A DNA stretch of 64,000 nucleotides from Nakamurella aerolata (GTDB lineage: Bacteria > Actinomycetota > Actinomycetes > Mycobacteriales > Nakamurellaceae), in contig NZ_JABEND010000011.1 of the NCBI RefSeq assembly GCF_013002705.1, forward strand, positions 1-64,000, read 5' to 3'. Within the stretch, counting starts at the first letter, position 1. Each line of letters starts with the position of its first letter. The position numbers and the translations under genes are program-made. This document shows positions 1 through 8,634 of this stretch, in pieces. The notes under the pieces are model-generated. The model was not told the DNA's origin. It was given only the letters and a program-made list of their open reading frames with translations, and ran no database searches.

Positions 1-271
1 GACGGCAGCCCCGCTACCCTGAACCATGCTCGTGGCCTCGCTGCTGGACGTTGTGAGAGACCAACAGCATGCGCGGCCACGAGCCCTACCTCAGGCTGCC
101 GCCCCGCTCAACGTCCAAGGGCCCGTAAGCTCGACTTATAGGGCTCTTCACAGATGACGGTGTAGGGGCAGCTATCTGAACCGCTCGTGGTGGGCTCGTT
201 GCTGGGTTGGTAGACGGTGATCAGGGTCGATAAGCACGTGCGGCGGCACTCCCGCAAGGGCGACAAGTTGG
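1..271. other. Non-coding left edge with inverted repeat
   Basis: I see no convincing gene here. A 10-bp inverted repeat (GCTCGTGGCC near 29-38, GGCCACGAGC near 73-82) is visible. The stretch from about 139 (GGGCTCTTCACAGATGACGG) resembles the terminal repeats of ISL3-family insertion sequences, but no transposase or second end lies in the window. It may be the edge of a mobile remnant beside the accessory island. Confidence 0.3.
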
Positions 272-2086
272 TCACGTGCGAATGAGACTGTTCAAAAAGT
301 CCTGCGTTTCATGGTCTGTCGAGAACAAGAGTGTTCCTACCATTCCCCGGGTGAGAAGCACTTTGTAGACGTTGCGTACTAATCGATCGAACTCGCTATC
401 GGAAACGCGTCCGCGGCTCCGGAAGTCAGGATCCTTGTTGTACTCCCGACGGCTGACCCAGCGGCCGGCCCGCCACACGAGGTCGGGGCCGAAGATCAAA
501 CCGTTCCAGTCATATTCGAATCCCTGAGCCGTGTACACGCATCCGATTTGGTTGAACCCGTCAGGTTCGGTGGCCCACAGTGAAGCTGGGGGAGCACCGG
601 GTACGGCACGTTCACCTTTTAAATTCCACGGGCGCGCCCATTCACCGATCGTGACGTCGGGTACTAGGGTCTTGTCGGGACGGGGATCACTCCACGGCCA
701 GCAATAGCCAGCCGTCATACGGGCACTGAATCCGCGCTGTCGGGCCACGCTGAGCCTAGCCTCCAATTCAATAGGAGAGTTGACTACGTCGACTTGAAAC
801 TGCCCGTCCGAAACCCATCGATATGGCTGCCCATTGTTCAACTGCAAAAGATTGTTTGCCCACTGAACATAAGCCTCGCTCCCTCCGCATCGAAACTGAG
901 CATCCAAGGGTACTTCGTGCACTCCCAGGCCAAGCGATTTGGCGTGCGCTCGGATGTCCCGTGGTGTGCCAAGCTCTCCTGGGCGAACTACTTGATTCTC
1001 ATCGAGTAGGAAAACCGGCGTCCGGGCGGCAGAGATGAGCTCGTCCAGCTGTGGCCGCCCAGTGCGGTGCTCGGCCTTCGTCCATCGATTGGCCGACGTC
1101 TCACGGATGCGGTGTGCTTCGTCGAGAATGAGAACGTCCAGCCCATTCCTTTCCGCCGCGATAAAGGAGTTGAAGTACTTAAACAGGCTAGCGGCCTTGG
1201 AACGCTTCTGTCCGGTAACGCGACGCAACGTCTCGGTGAATGATCTAGATCCGGTAGCATGGACAACAGTTCGTCCTTTCGCTGCGAGAGCACCCATGAC
1301 CGACAGTGCGATGACGCTCTTTCCGCTTCCTGGTCCCCCGGTCACGATGATCACCGATTTGGTATCGCCAGCTCTTGCTCGCTCGACTGCATGTAGTACT
1401 AATTCGTAAGCCACCGCTTGTTCGTCCAGGAGGACAAACTGTTCGCGATGTGCTATCTCATCGGCAGCTACTGACAACAACTGGCGGGATGGCTCGACGG
1501 TGGATCCCAGGAGTCGATCCGCTGCCGATGCGCCGCCTTCTGTGGTTGAGAGCCGAGATAATAGGTACTCTGCAAACCGTCCACGGTCGGCGCCCGTGAA
1601 CAATCGCCCATAGTTGGTCGGTAGTCGACCGGACAACGCCAGTGCCACATCTTGACCTGCATTGTGTAGGTAAGCCGCGCCACTGACTGCTTGCGGCGTG
1701 TCGTGCAGAGCAGCAGTGAAATCAAGCAGGTATTCGCAGTACGCCTCGACTTGTGACGCAGGGTGCTGACGTGGACCACCTCGCACTCCGGGAACTGTAA
1801 CCAACTCAGTCGAGTCTTCATAAGGAAATGCGTCTGACCACTGTTTCAATTCGACAACGACGTACGAGTCTTCACCAGTTCGCGGATGTACTCCCGCCAG
1901 TACGACATCAGCACGCTTGCTTGTTAGCGGAAGCCGGTACTCGACGAGCACTTCGACCTTTCCGAGTCCCGCGGAAATCAGGTCGCCCAACAGGATTGGC
2001 ACACTTTTGTTCCATGACCGAATCTCGCTTAGGGCAGGCGATCGCCCGGTGTGGCGCCGAAGCTGATCGGTCAAGAAGCGCTCCAC
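272..2086 (-). CDS. DUF2075 helicase with N-terminal PD-(D/E)XK-like nuclease
   Basis: Protein of 604 aa with a GTG start. The first ~110 residues hold a restriction-endonuclease-like pattern: RADVVLAG (candidate Asp) followed by YVVVELKQW (E-x-K). A superfamily 1-like NTPase of the DUF2075 (Schlafen-AAA related) family follows, with Walker A GGPGSGKS near residue 250, Walker B LILDEAH near 320 and a DENQVV motif. This is consistent with a nucleic-acid translocase/nuclease. It diverges from the MazG-type gene across about 180 bp. Base composition is visibly lower in G+C than the rest of the window, which suggests recent transfer. A defence role is inference; the DUF2075 assignment is firm, the nuclease call moderate. 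Confidence 0.85.
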   Translation of the reverse strand: MERFLTDQLRRHTGRSPALSEIRSWNKSVPILLGDLISAGLGKVEVLVEYRLPLTSKRADVVLAGVHPRTGEDSYVVVELKQWSDAFPYEDSTELVTVPGVRGGPRQHPASQVEAYCEYLLDFTAALHDTPQAVSGAAYLHNAGQDVALALSGRLPTNYGRLFTGADRGRFAEYLLSRLSTTEGGASAADRLLGSTVEPSRQLLSVAADEIAHREQFVLLDEQAVAYELVLHAVERARAGDTKSVIIVTGGPGSGKSVIALSVMGALAAKGRTVVHATGSRSFTETLRRVTGQKRSKAASLFKYFNSFIAAERNGLDVLILDEAHRIRETSANRWTKAEHRTGRPQLDELISAARTPVFLLDENQVVRPGELGTPRDIRAHAKSLGLGVHEVPLDAQFRCGGSEAYVQWANNLLQLNNGQPYRWVSDGQFQVDVVNSPIELEARLSVARQRGFSARMTAGYCWPWSDPRPDKTLVPDVTIGEWARPWNLKGERAVPGAPPASLWATEPDGFNQIGCVYTAQGFEYDWNGLIFGPDLVWRAGRWVSRREYNKDPDFRSRGRVSDSEFDRLVRNVYKVLLTRGMVGTLLFSTDHETQDFLNSLIRT

Positions 2087-2268
2087 CCAGGTGTCCGTGC
2101 GGACCAGGTCATGACAAGTCTGCGGCGGAGCGGCGAAGTAGCGTCAAGTCAGTCCCCAGGGCAGCACGAATATTCGTGCGGGTGGGGGACTGTCCGCGCT
2201 CGGATGCCCGTCGGGCCGCTTCCAGTCATGATAAGGGTGCACGAGCCTGGCCGTGCCATGCTGGGTGT

Positions 2269-2619
2269 GTGTCGGACCTCGAGAAGTTGAGCGCGAGCAT
2301 CCACGAGTTCGTCGAGGATCGGGACTGGGGGCAGTTCCACGATCCGAAGAGCCTGCTGATCGCCTTGACCGGCGAAGTTGGCGAAGTAGCTGAGTTGCTT
2401 CAGTGGCTTCCTGCGGATCGCGCGGCGGAGCTTGTTCGTGACGCCCCGCTCAGCGGCCAGATCCGTGACGAGCTAGCGGACGTGTTGATCTACCTAATCC
2501 AGCTGGCAGAGGCATGTGGTGTCGAGCTGGTGGCGGCAGCAACTGCAAAACTCCGGGCGGCCATCGATCGTTACCCTGCTTCCGAGCACCGGGGGGTTGC
2601 GCCGAATCGGCCGTCGTGA
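2269..2619 (+). CDS. MazG-like nucleotide pyrophosphohydrolase
   Basis: Protein of 116 aa from a GTG start. I chose this start because homology begins at SDLEKLSASIHEFVEDRDW; the frame is open further upstream but has no family resemblance. It has the all-alpha NTP pyrophosphohydrolase metal-binding signature: GEVGEVAE (ExxE) early and RDELADVL (ExxD) in the next helix. The family hydrolyses (d)NTPs to NMPs plus pyrophosphate, and short members prefer dCTP-like substrates. It is divergent from the DUF2075 gene and co-directional with the Rad50-like ATPase 130 bp downstream. Nucleotide depletion or house-cleaning in a defence island is plausible but unproven. Confidence 0.85.
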   Translation: MSDLEKLSASIHEFVEDRDWGQFHDPKSLLIALTGEVGEVAELLQWLPADRAAELVRDAPLSGQIRDELADVLIYLIQLAEACGVELVAAATAKLRAAIDRYPASEHRGVAPNRPS

Positions 2620-2748
2620 TGAGGGGCTTGTGGAGGAGTCGGAGCCGGTGGCGGCCGGCGCCGCAAGCTGCTTGGGCATGCAGGTCGGCGGAGAAGCCGC
2701 GATCATGGATTCTGCGATCACCAGTCGGGGCCCCGATGAGGAGGCAGC

Positions 2749-5187
2749 GTGGCCGAGGACCAGCTCAAGGACGTGGTGATCGGCCGCGCGCTGGCTGATG
2801 AGTCGCTGAGCGAGGACGTGCAGTACGTCATCCTGGCGGCGTTGGAGAGTGCGGACGAGCTGGCCGCGGTGCTGCACGAAGGTACGGCCAAACAGCAAGC
2901 GACCAAAGAGCGGCTCACCGCGCCGGCGCCGGCCGAAGTGGAGGCGACCGGGACGTTCATCAGGTCGATCACGGTGCAAGGATTCCGGGGGATCGGGGAG
3001 CAGATCAGGCTGAGTCTGCCGGGACAACCGGGGCTGGTCGTCGTCGCGGGCCGCAACGGATCCGGCAAGTCGTCGCTGGCCGAGGCGCTGGAGATGGCAC
3101 TCACCGGCGTCAACAAGCGGTGGGAGACCAAGAACAAGAACGACGTGTGGAGCCGGGCCTGGCGCAACCTGCACGCCGGCGTCGCCCCAGAGGTGCGTGT
3201 CGTCGTCACCGAAGAGGGCACCGGCAGCGTCACCATTGGGATCGACTGGTCCTCCGATGCGGCCGCACCGGTGTCAGATCAGACCCGATGGGTCGACCGC
3301 ACCGGGCACAAGCGCGCGCCGTTCGAGGCGCTCGGGTGGCAGCGTGCCCTCGAGTTGTACCGGCCGCTGCTCAGTTACGACGAGCTCGGCAGCATCCTCG
3401 AAGGGCAGCCGAAAGACTTCTACGACCAACTGTTTCGGCTACTCGGTCTGGAACAACTCACCGAGGCGATCGGCCGCCTCGACGATGAGGTCCGGCAACT
3501 CAAGGTCCCCGAATCGACGTTCCGGGCAGCCAAGAGTGAGGCGAAGAGTGTGCTGCAGGGCGTGGACGATCCGAAGGCGCAGACGCTGGCCAAGGAAGTG
3601 AACCGGAACGTTCCACACCCCGAGGAGATCCGTCCGACTGTTGTGGCCGGGGCGGGGGAGTCGGTGCCGGCAGCGTGGCGGGTCGCCGCGGCGCTCACGG
3701 TGCCGTCCGCGGACGACGTCGACGCCGCTACCGGCGAACTGGAACGGGCGCTGGCGGCTGTGGCCGATCAGACCGACGCGCAACAGACGCTCGCGGCCGA
3801 TCAGCTGCGCCTGCTGGAGGCCGCAATGGGGTTCCACCGTGACCACGGCGACGGCAGCTGCCCGGTCTGCGATACCGGACAGTTGGACGCAGAGTGGTTG
3901 CAACAGGCCAAGAATCAGGTGAGTGCCGCCAGAACCGCCAGCAGTGCGCTGGCTGCGGTGCGTACCCGGCTCGATGAAGCCCGGTCGGTCGCACGACGAC
4001 TGATCGAAGGCATCGCCGTCGTCCCACAGCACTCGGAGTTGACGACAGCGCCAGCCGCCGCTGCCGCGCACAAATCAGCGACGGCCTTGCTCGACGTGGA
4101 CGATCGACAACTGCTGCGTGACCTACCGCAGGCGCTGACGGACGTCCGCGACAGCTACGCCGCGCTGGCTGCGGAGGCGGTCCAACTCAGTGAAGCCAGG
4201 CGTGACGACTGGACGCTGGCCGTTGAGGTGCTTGCCCGCTGGTTGACGGCCGCCGACGAGTTCCTGGTCACCGCCGGGGCCCGACAGCGAGCGACCGCAG
4301 CGCAGAAGTGGTTGAACGACAACGCTGAACAGATCCGCAACGAGCGACTCAAGCCGATGTCGGATCGCTCTGGCGAGATCTGGTCGGTGCTGCGGCAGGA
4401 GAGCAACGTCCAACTCGGCGACATCAAACTGAGCGGCGCCAAGAACCTTCGCCGGGTGACTCTCAGCGCGGCGGTGGACGGCAGCGACACCGAAGCGTTC
4501 AGCGTGATGAGCCAAGGCGAACTTCACGCGCTGGCACTGGCGGTCTTCCTGCCGCGAGCCACCGCTGCCGCAAGCCCGTTCCGGTTCGTCGTGCTGGATG
4601 ACCCCATCCAGGCGATGGACCCATCAAAGATCGATGGTTTCCTGCAGGTGTTGATCGATTTGGCTGAGCATCGACAAGTGATTGTGCTGACGCACGACGA
4701 TCGGCTGCCGGCGGCGATCCGCCGCCAGAACGTGCCGGCCCGCATGTACGAGGTCAGTCGGCAGTCCGGCTCGCGGATCAGCATCACCGAGGCCACCCGT
4801 CCAGCCACCCGGTTGTTGGACGATGCCAAGGCACTGCTACGGGACGGCAACGTGTCCAACGAGGTGAAGAGTCGTGTCATCCCAACGCTGTGTCGAGAGG
4901 CGGTGGAAGCCGCAGCTCGAGATGTGTTTGCCACCAAGGCATTAGCGATAGGGAAGTCGCTTGACTGGGTGGAGCAGACGTGGACCGAGGCGAAGACTAC
5001 TCGTTCGCGCGTCACGCTCGCGCTGCATCTCGATGCCACGGCAGACATCTCCAGTTGGGTGAAGGGGTACCGGGAGGGCTCGCTCCGGGTAGCGGCCAAA
5101 GGAGTTCATGAGGGTGCGCAGCACGTCCAGAACGCTGTGGACGATACGAAACGAACGATCGAAGATCTGCGAAAGCTGTTGCTGTGA
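2749..5187 (+). CDS. Rad50/SMC-like AAA ATPase with HEPN-like C-terminus
   Basis: Protein of 812 aa; GTG start with GAGGAGG just upstream. A short helical N-terminus (~1-65) precedes a RecF/Rad50-type ATPase split by a helical insert. Walker A GRNGSGKSS lies at 101-109, a CPVC pair near 371-374 resembles a zinc hook, the ABC-like signature VMSQGELHALAL is near 586 and Walker B FVVLDDPIQAMD near 612, followed by LTHDDR. The last ~130 residues form a separate helical domain with R780-x6-H787 (RVAAKGVH), which matches the Rx4-6H pattern of HEPN RNases. The stop overlaps the next start (GTGA), so the two genes are translationally coupled. ATPase: firm. HEPN: inference. An antiphage ATPase-effector pair is the likely role. 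Confidence 0.85.
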   Translation: MAEDQLKDVVIGRALADESLSEDVQYVILAALESADELAAVLHEGTAKQQATKERLTAPAPAEVEATGTFIRSITVQGFRGIGEQIRLSLPGQPGLVVVAGRNGSGKSSLAEALEMALTGVNKRWETKNKNDVWSRAWRNLHAGVAPEVRVVVTEEGTGSVTIGIDWSSDAAAPVSDQTRWVDRTGHKRAPFEALGWQRALELYRPLLSYDELGSILEGQPKDFYDQLFRLLGLEQLTEAIGRLDDEVRQLKVPESTFRAAKSEAKSVLQGVDDPKAQTLAKEVNRNVPHPEEIRPTVVAGAGESVPAAWRVAAALTVPSADDVDAATGELERALAAVADQTDAQQTLAADQLRLLEAAMGFHRDHGDGSCPVCDTGQLDAEWLQQAKNQVSAARTASSALAAVRTRLDEARSVARRLIEGIAVVPQHSELTTAPAAAAAHKSATALLDVDDRQLLRDLPQALTDVRDSYAALAAEAVQLSEARRDDWTLAVEVLARWLTAADEFLVTAGARQRATAAQKWLNDNAEQIRNERLKPMSDRSGEIWSVLRQESNVQLGDIKLSGAKNLRRVTLSAAVDGSDTEAFSVMSQGELHALALAVFLPRATAAASPFRFVVLDDPIQAMDPSKIDGFLQVLIDLAEHRQVIVLTHDDRLPAAIRRQNVPARMYEVSRQSGSRISITEATRPATRLLDDAKALLRDGNVSNEVKSRVIPTLCREAVEAAARDVFATKALAIGKSLDWVEQTWTEAKTTRSRVTLALHLDATADISSWVKGYREGSLRVAAKGVHEGAQHVQNAVDDTKRTIEDLRKLLL

Positions 5188-5597
5188 AAAGCCTTCGACT
5201 GCTGGACCTGGCGGAACAGGTACTCGACGGTGAGGTCAGTCTGGGTCCGCGCGGCCCCCGCGTTGCCGCGGTGATGACCCGTTCGGCTTTCGAAGACTGG
5301 GTGCAGTGGATGTGCGCCGGATGGATGGGCCAGGGTAGGTGGCCGACGATGCGTTCGCGCCTGATCGTGCTCCGTACCCTGCACGATCGGTCCATCGGTG
5401 CCGACGCCGAACGCCTCTGGCATGGCCTCAGCCGGGCGTGCCACGTCCACGCATACGAGCTTCAGCCGGCCGCCACCGAAGTAGTTGCCCTGCACAAGGC
5501 GACCCGCACGTTGCTGGGTCAGTCGATTGCGCGTGCCACAGCCGTGTCCGCGCCGCTTCCCGCCGCCGCGTTCATCCGGCACGACAACGCCTCATAG
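5184..5597 (+). CDS. Small HEPN-like partner of the Rad50-like ATPase
   Basis: Protein of 137 aa that begins in a 4-bp overlap with the ATPase gene, so the two are almost certainly made together. No signal peptide or membrane segment. It is predicted mainly helical and Trp-rich in the centre (EDWVQWMCAGWMGQGRW). The segment SRACHVHAYEL contains R84-x4-H89, matching the HEPN RNase motif spacing, although the residue after Arg is Ala rather than the usual polar one. I do not recognise a named family. It could be the toxin/effector or the sensor half of the pair. The frame ends just before the convergent helicase remnant. Confidence 0.75.
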   Translation: MKSLRLLDLAEQVLDGEVSLGPRGPRVAAVMTRSAFEDWVQWMCAGWMGQGRWPTMRSRLIVLRTLHDRSIGADAERLWHGLSRACHVHAYELQPAATEVVALHKATRTLLGQSIARATAVSAPLPAAAFIRHDNAS

Positions 5598-5599
5598 CC

Positions 5600-5938
5600 T
5601 CAGGGGCGTAGCAGAATCGGGGAATGCTCTCGACCGAGCAACAGCGTCGTGAACTCTTCCTGCCGGTTCTGGCCGAACGCGAGCCTGTACATCGCTAGGT
5701 CGCGCTTGACGCGCTCCAAGACTGCCTCGTCCCTGCTGAACGGGAACTGATAGATGGTCCGATCGATCTTGGCGTCGCCGTCGTAGAGCCATGCACCGTA
5801 CATGCGATCGCGTTGCTCCGATCTGTTCTCTGCCAACCGAAATGCAAGACTCCACGGATGCTCCGAGCCGGCGGTCCGCAGCACCTCCCTGCCGAGCTCT
5901 GCGGCGACATTTCGGTCTACTGGCCCATCAGACCACGC
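5600..5938 (-). pseudogene. C-terminal remnant of a large helicase
   Basis: The open frame begins directly after the stop of the upstream nucleotidyltransferase. It runs about 18 codons before the first possible start, a GTG at 5884 with no spaced ribosome site. The text (AWSDGPVDRNVAAELG, HPWSLAFRLAENR, RDLAMYRLAFGQNRQEEF) resembles the C-terminal tail of large SNF2/COG0553-type helicases found in phage-defence clusters, where a YRLxxGQxxQE motif closes the protein. No helicase motor motifs lie upstream. I read it as a 5'-truncated relic. The family assignment is from memory of the motif. A short independent gene from 5884 (94 aa) is the alternative. Confidence 0.5.
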
Positions 5939-6670
5939 TTACACCGTGGACTGGGCTTGTGCCTTCGCGACCAGTCGGAGCACCGTCGCGCGGCCGATCC
6001 TTGCATGTCGGGCGGCCGCCTCGTGCCGTCGATGCAGTTGGGTCCGCCGCCGCACGCAGAACTCGCGCAGCTGCGCCGGCACCACGTCGTCCGACGCTGC
6101 ATTCAACGCAGCCGACTTGGTGAGCAGCTCGCCGCGGTCGAGTGCAGCGTGAAGCCGGGCGGCGCTGGTGGTGGCGAGGTCGATGTGGTCGGCACGAAGC
6201 CACCACCAGGGCCGGGAGACGGCCCATGCCCAGAACCCGGTGAGTTCAGCGAGAGCGGCGCGACGGACGTCGTCAACAGAGGGAGCGGCAAACACCGTGC
6301 TCGGCGCCGGCCCGACGACAGCGCGACCGTGGGCGGGCAGCTCCGCCAACATCATCAGCGAGAGTCGACGACAGATCAGTTTTCGATGGGTCCAGGTGAG
6401 ATGGCGGACCGAGTTCGCCTCCGCCGATGCAAGCGGTACTGGGCCGGCGTCGAATCCGGGCAGCGCGTCAGCCGACACGTAGACGCAACCCAGCCATGTA
6501 CCGCGCAGCGGCCCGGCTACCAGCCGTCGGTCCCACGAGCGATGCAGCCGGCGCAGCTTTCGGCGCGCCGTCGTGAGGTCACCATCGACGACGGCAAGGA
6601 GGTCGATATCGCTCACCCTTGGCACGAAGTCGCCGGTGGCTACTGACCCGCTGATCCAGACAGCCGACAA
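5939..6670 (-). CDS. AadA-like nucleotidyltransferase
   Basis: About 243 aa from a TTG. It has the nucleotidyltransferase-fold signature GSVATGDF followed by SDIDLL (two metal-binding Asp), then a helical C-terminal half as in aminoglycoside adenylyltransferases and related DUF4111-type proteins. The annotated start sits only eight residues before the GS motif. The frame stays open about 30 codons upstream (to a TGA near 6787) with coding-like text but no ATG or GTG, so the true N-terminus is either a rare start or has been lost. Substrate unknown. Family firm, resistance function not implied. Confidence 0.75.
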   Translation of the reverse strand: MSAVWISGSVATGDFVPRVSDIDLLAVVDGDLTTARRKLRRLHRSWDRRLVAGPLRGTWLGCVYVSADALPGFDAGPVPLASAEANSVRHLTWTHRKLICRRLSLMMLAELPAHGRAVVGPAPSTVFAAPSVDDVRRAALAELTGFWAWAVSRPWWWLRADHIDLATTSAARLHAALDRGELLTKSAALNAASDDVVPAQLREFCVRRRTQLHRRHEAAARHARIGRATVLRLVAKAQAQSTV

Positions 6671-6889
6671 CGATGCGCGGGACCGGCCAGTCCCATCGGG
6701 CTGATTCAGTGTCGTTGTCAGATCGCGGCGAAGGTTTCGATCAAGGAGTTCGGGTCCGCCGGGCGGGGCTGCTGATCGTCACGCGGACGTCGCATAGCTA
6801 CATCTTCTCAGCTGACCGGTTGATCCGCGTCCGACGACTCGTCCTGCTGCAAGGTTCTGGCTCCAACGAGAGAATGCTGAGAGGGCGGA

Positions 6890-7825
6890 TTGCTGGCGGA
6901 CGAGTGGCTGCACGTTGCCACGCGGTCGACATGGCGGCTCCAGGTGACCGCGGGCTTCCCCGAGCGGTTGGCCGAATGGCTCGATACCTTCGATGACGCG
7001 GTGGAGTTCGCGCCGGCAACGCCGGTGCAGGTGGAACGATTCTCGTCGGGGTGGGAGCGGCCGGCGCCGGAGTCGCTCACTCAGCTGTGGTTGGAGTTCG
7101 GGTCGTGCCGCTTCGACGGCGAGGCAACACTGCTGGGCACCAGCTTCGTGCTGCACACCATCCATGGTCTGGACGACACCGAGCATGGGATCGCGGCGAC
7201 CCGGCAACGTCAGCCGGTGCTGGAGCGGGCCGGCCTGATCCCGGTGGTCGACGACGCCGGCGGGACCGAATTCGGGTGGTCGCGCCGCGACGGGTCCGTC
7301 GTCGCGGTGCGTCCCGATGGGCGGATCGAGCCACTGTTCGAATCGATCGAGCAGCTATGGGACCAAGTGAGCGTTCGGGAGTGGGATACCTCGCAGGCCG
7401 CGGTCTCTGCGGCAGCCGAACCAGACGCCGTTGATGAGCCAGAACCCTTGGGGCAAGTGACGTTTGCGGCGGTTCGGCACGAGTTCGGCCACCACCTGTG
7501 CATCATCACCGATACCGATCCCGGCGAGGTTTACCAGGGCTCGTTGGACGAGCGCGGCCTCGGTAGGACGGACTCAGCCCTGTCGCTCGCCACCGCCGAC
7601 CGAGAGGTGACGGTGACGCTGGCCACGCAGGCGCAAGCACCGGCCGAGACGCCGGGAGTGCAGCTGGTTTGGGAAGGGAAGCGCGATGCGCCGACGGGGG
7701 AGATCGGCGTCATGACCACAAACGGATTGATCTTGATGTACTGCCCGTCGCCACCGCGAGCCCGCATCCGGCTCTGGGTCAACGAGATCCCCGAGCCCGA
7801 CCGGATTCTGGTTGTTGTCGGCTGA
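6890..7825 (+). CDS. SUKH-like (SMI1/KNR4) hypothetical protein
   Basis: About 311 aa from a TTG start preceded by GAGGGCGGA. The N-terminal half contains PESLTQLWLEFGSCRFDG and later IPVVDDAGGTEFGW. That pattern is seen in SMI1/KNR4 (SUKH) domains, which often act as immunity proteins. A Glu/Pro linker near 170-185 leads to a second, mixed alpha/beta domain with no family I recognise (HLCIITDTDPGEVY). No signal peptide or TM segment. No partner toxin gene is adjacent. It is convergent with the MNIO cassette. Gene call good, family call weak. Confidence 0.65.
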   Translation: MLADEWLHVATRSTWRLQVTAGFPERLAEWLDTFDDAVEFAPATPVQVERFSSGWERPAPESLTQLWLEFGSCRFDGEATLLGTSFVLHTIHGLDDTEHGIAATRQRQPVLERAGLIPVVDDAGGTEFGWSRRDGSVVAVRPDGRIEPLFESIEQLWDQVSVREWDTSQAAVSAAAEPDAVDEPEPLGQVTFAAVRHEFGHHLCIITDTDPGEVYQGSLDERGLGRTDSALSLATADREVTVTLATQAQAPAETPGVQLVWEGKRDAPTGEIGVMTTNGLILMYCPSPPRARIRLWVNEIPEPDRILVVVG

Positions 7826-7885
7826 TCCACACGACGGTGTCGGCCCACCGGTGAACGGTAGGTCCGCTCGGTGGTGGAGTTGTGC

Positions 7886-8176
7886 TCAGTCCCCGCCGCC
7901 TCCACCGCAGGACGATCCGCCGCCGCACGATGAACTGCTGCAGGAACTGCTGCTGCACGACGAGCCACTGCATGATGAGCTGCTGCAACCGGAGTGATGG
8001 CTGCCGTCGCTGCTGCAACTGGAGGAGCAGCTGCTCCCCACATACCCGGCACCGGCCGCGCTACCGCGGCGCATCCGCCGCCGCCTGCCGCCAGAACGGG
8101 AGCCGCGCGTCACCGAGATGATCGCGCCGATCACCCCGAGGACGGCGACGAAGATGAACAGTCCCGTTCCGCTCAT
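7886..8176 (-). CDS. Membrane-anchored Ser/Gly/Cys peptide, candidate MNIO substrate
   Basis: Protein of 96 aa. ATG 8176 was chosen because it overlaps the stop of the preceding gene (ATGA) and has AAGGGAG 6 nt upstream. Residues 5-22 form one TM helix, then a basic stretch (RRRRMRR, 31-37), then a tail made almost only of Ser, Gly and Cys. The eight Cys are at 50, 54, 64, 69, 74, 79, 84 and 90; five are in exact 5-residue register as SSSSC-type units. The C-terminus is GGGGGD. It is last in an operon with a DUF692/MNIO enzyme. MNIOs oxidise Cys in ribosomal peptides, so this is the likely precursor. It resembles the Cys/Gly-rich tails of TIGR04222 membrane proteins, also linked to DUF692 genes, but is much shorter. 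Confidence 0.85.
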   Translation of the reverse strand: MSGTGLFIFVAVLGVIGAIISVTRGSRSGGRRRRMRRGSAAGAGYVGSSCSSSCSSDGSHHSGCSSSSCSGSSCSSSSCSSSSCGGGSSCGGGGGD

Positions 8177-8634
8177 TGCCGTGCTCCCTTCGTTGTCGTT
8201 GCCGGTGGGACGAGCGCCAGGTGCCAGACGGTTCCACCGATCCCGACCGCGAGGACGCGCCGGCCGTTGACCATGGCCAGCGCGTATCGGCGGCGGCCGT
8301 CGTGAACGGCGTGCAGCCGCAACCACTGCGTCGCCGAGCGGTCGGCGTCCGCTGCCAGCCAGTCGACGAAACTGGTGAGATCAGTGTGCGCGCAATCGGT
8401 TTGCCGATGCACGGCGTATCGCCCGAACCTCTGCCGAGCGTCAGCGAGATGGACCAGCTCGGGTGCCAGCGACCGCACCGCGGCCCAGCGTTTGGCGATC
8501 AGCACCGTGGTGGTCATGGCGCTGCCGGCGGGGTCGAAGCCGGCAGGGATCCGCCCGGCAAGCAGGTCGGTGAGGACGGCATGTTCCCGATCACGCAACT
8601 GGGCGCGTTGGTCTGGCAGCTCTTGTGTCGTCAT
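8173..8634 (-). CDS. Conserved MNIO partner protein
   Basis: Protein of 153 aa coupled to both neighbours by ATGA overlaps (upstream at 8631-8634, downstream at 8173-8176). No TM or signal. The N-terminal half (LRDREHAVLTDLLAGRIPAG, FDPAG, LIAKRWAAVRSLAPEL) has the 'helical then KR...P' pattern I associate with proteins encoded beside DUF692 enzymes in actinobacteria. The C-terminal half (QWLRLHAVHDGRRRYALA) is a likely small beta domain. By position it matches the MbnC/TglI-type partner that delivers the peptide to the oxidase. That role is inference from the operon; I do not recognise a named Pfam family. Confidence 0.8.
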   Translation of the reverse strand: MTTQELPDQRAQLRDREHAVLTDLLAGRIPAGFDPAGSAMTTTVLIAKRWAAVRSLAPELVHLADARQRFGRYAVHRQTDCAHTDLTSFVDWLAADADRSATQWLRLHAVHDGRRRYALAMVNGRRVLAVGIGGTVWHLALVPPATTTKGARQ

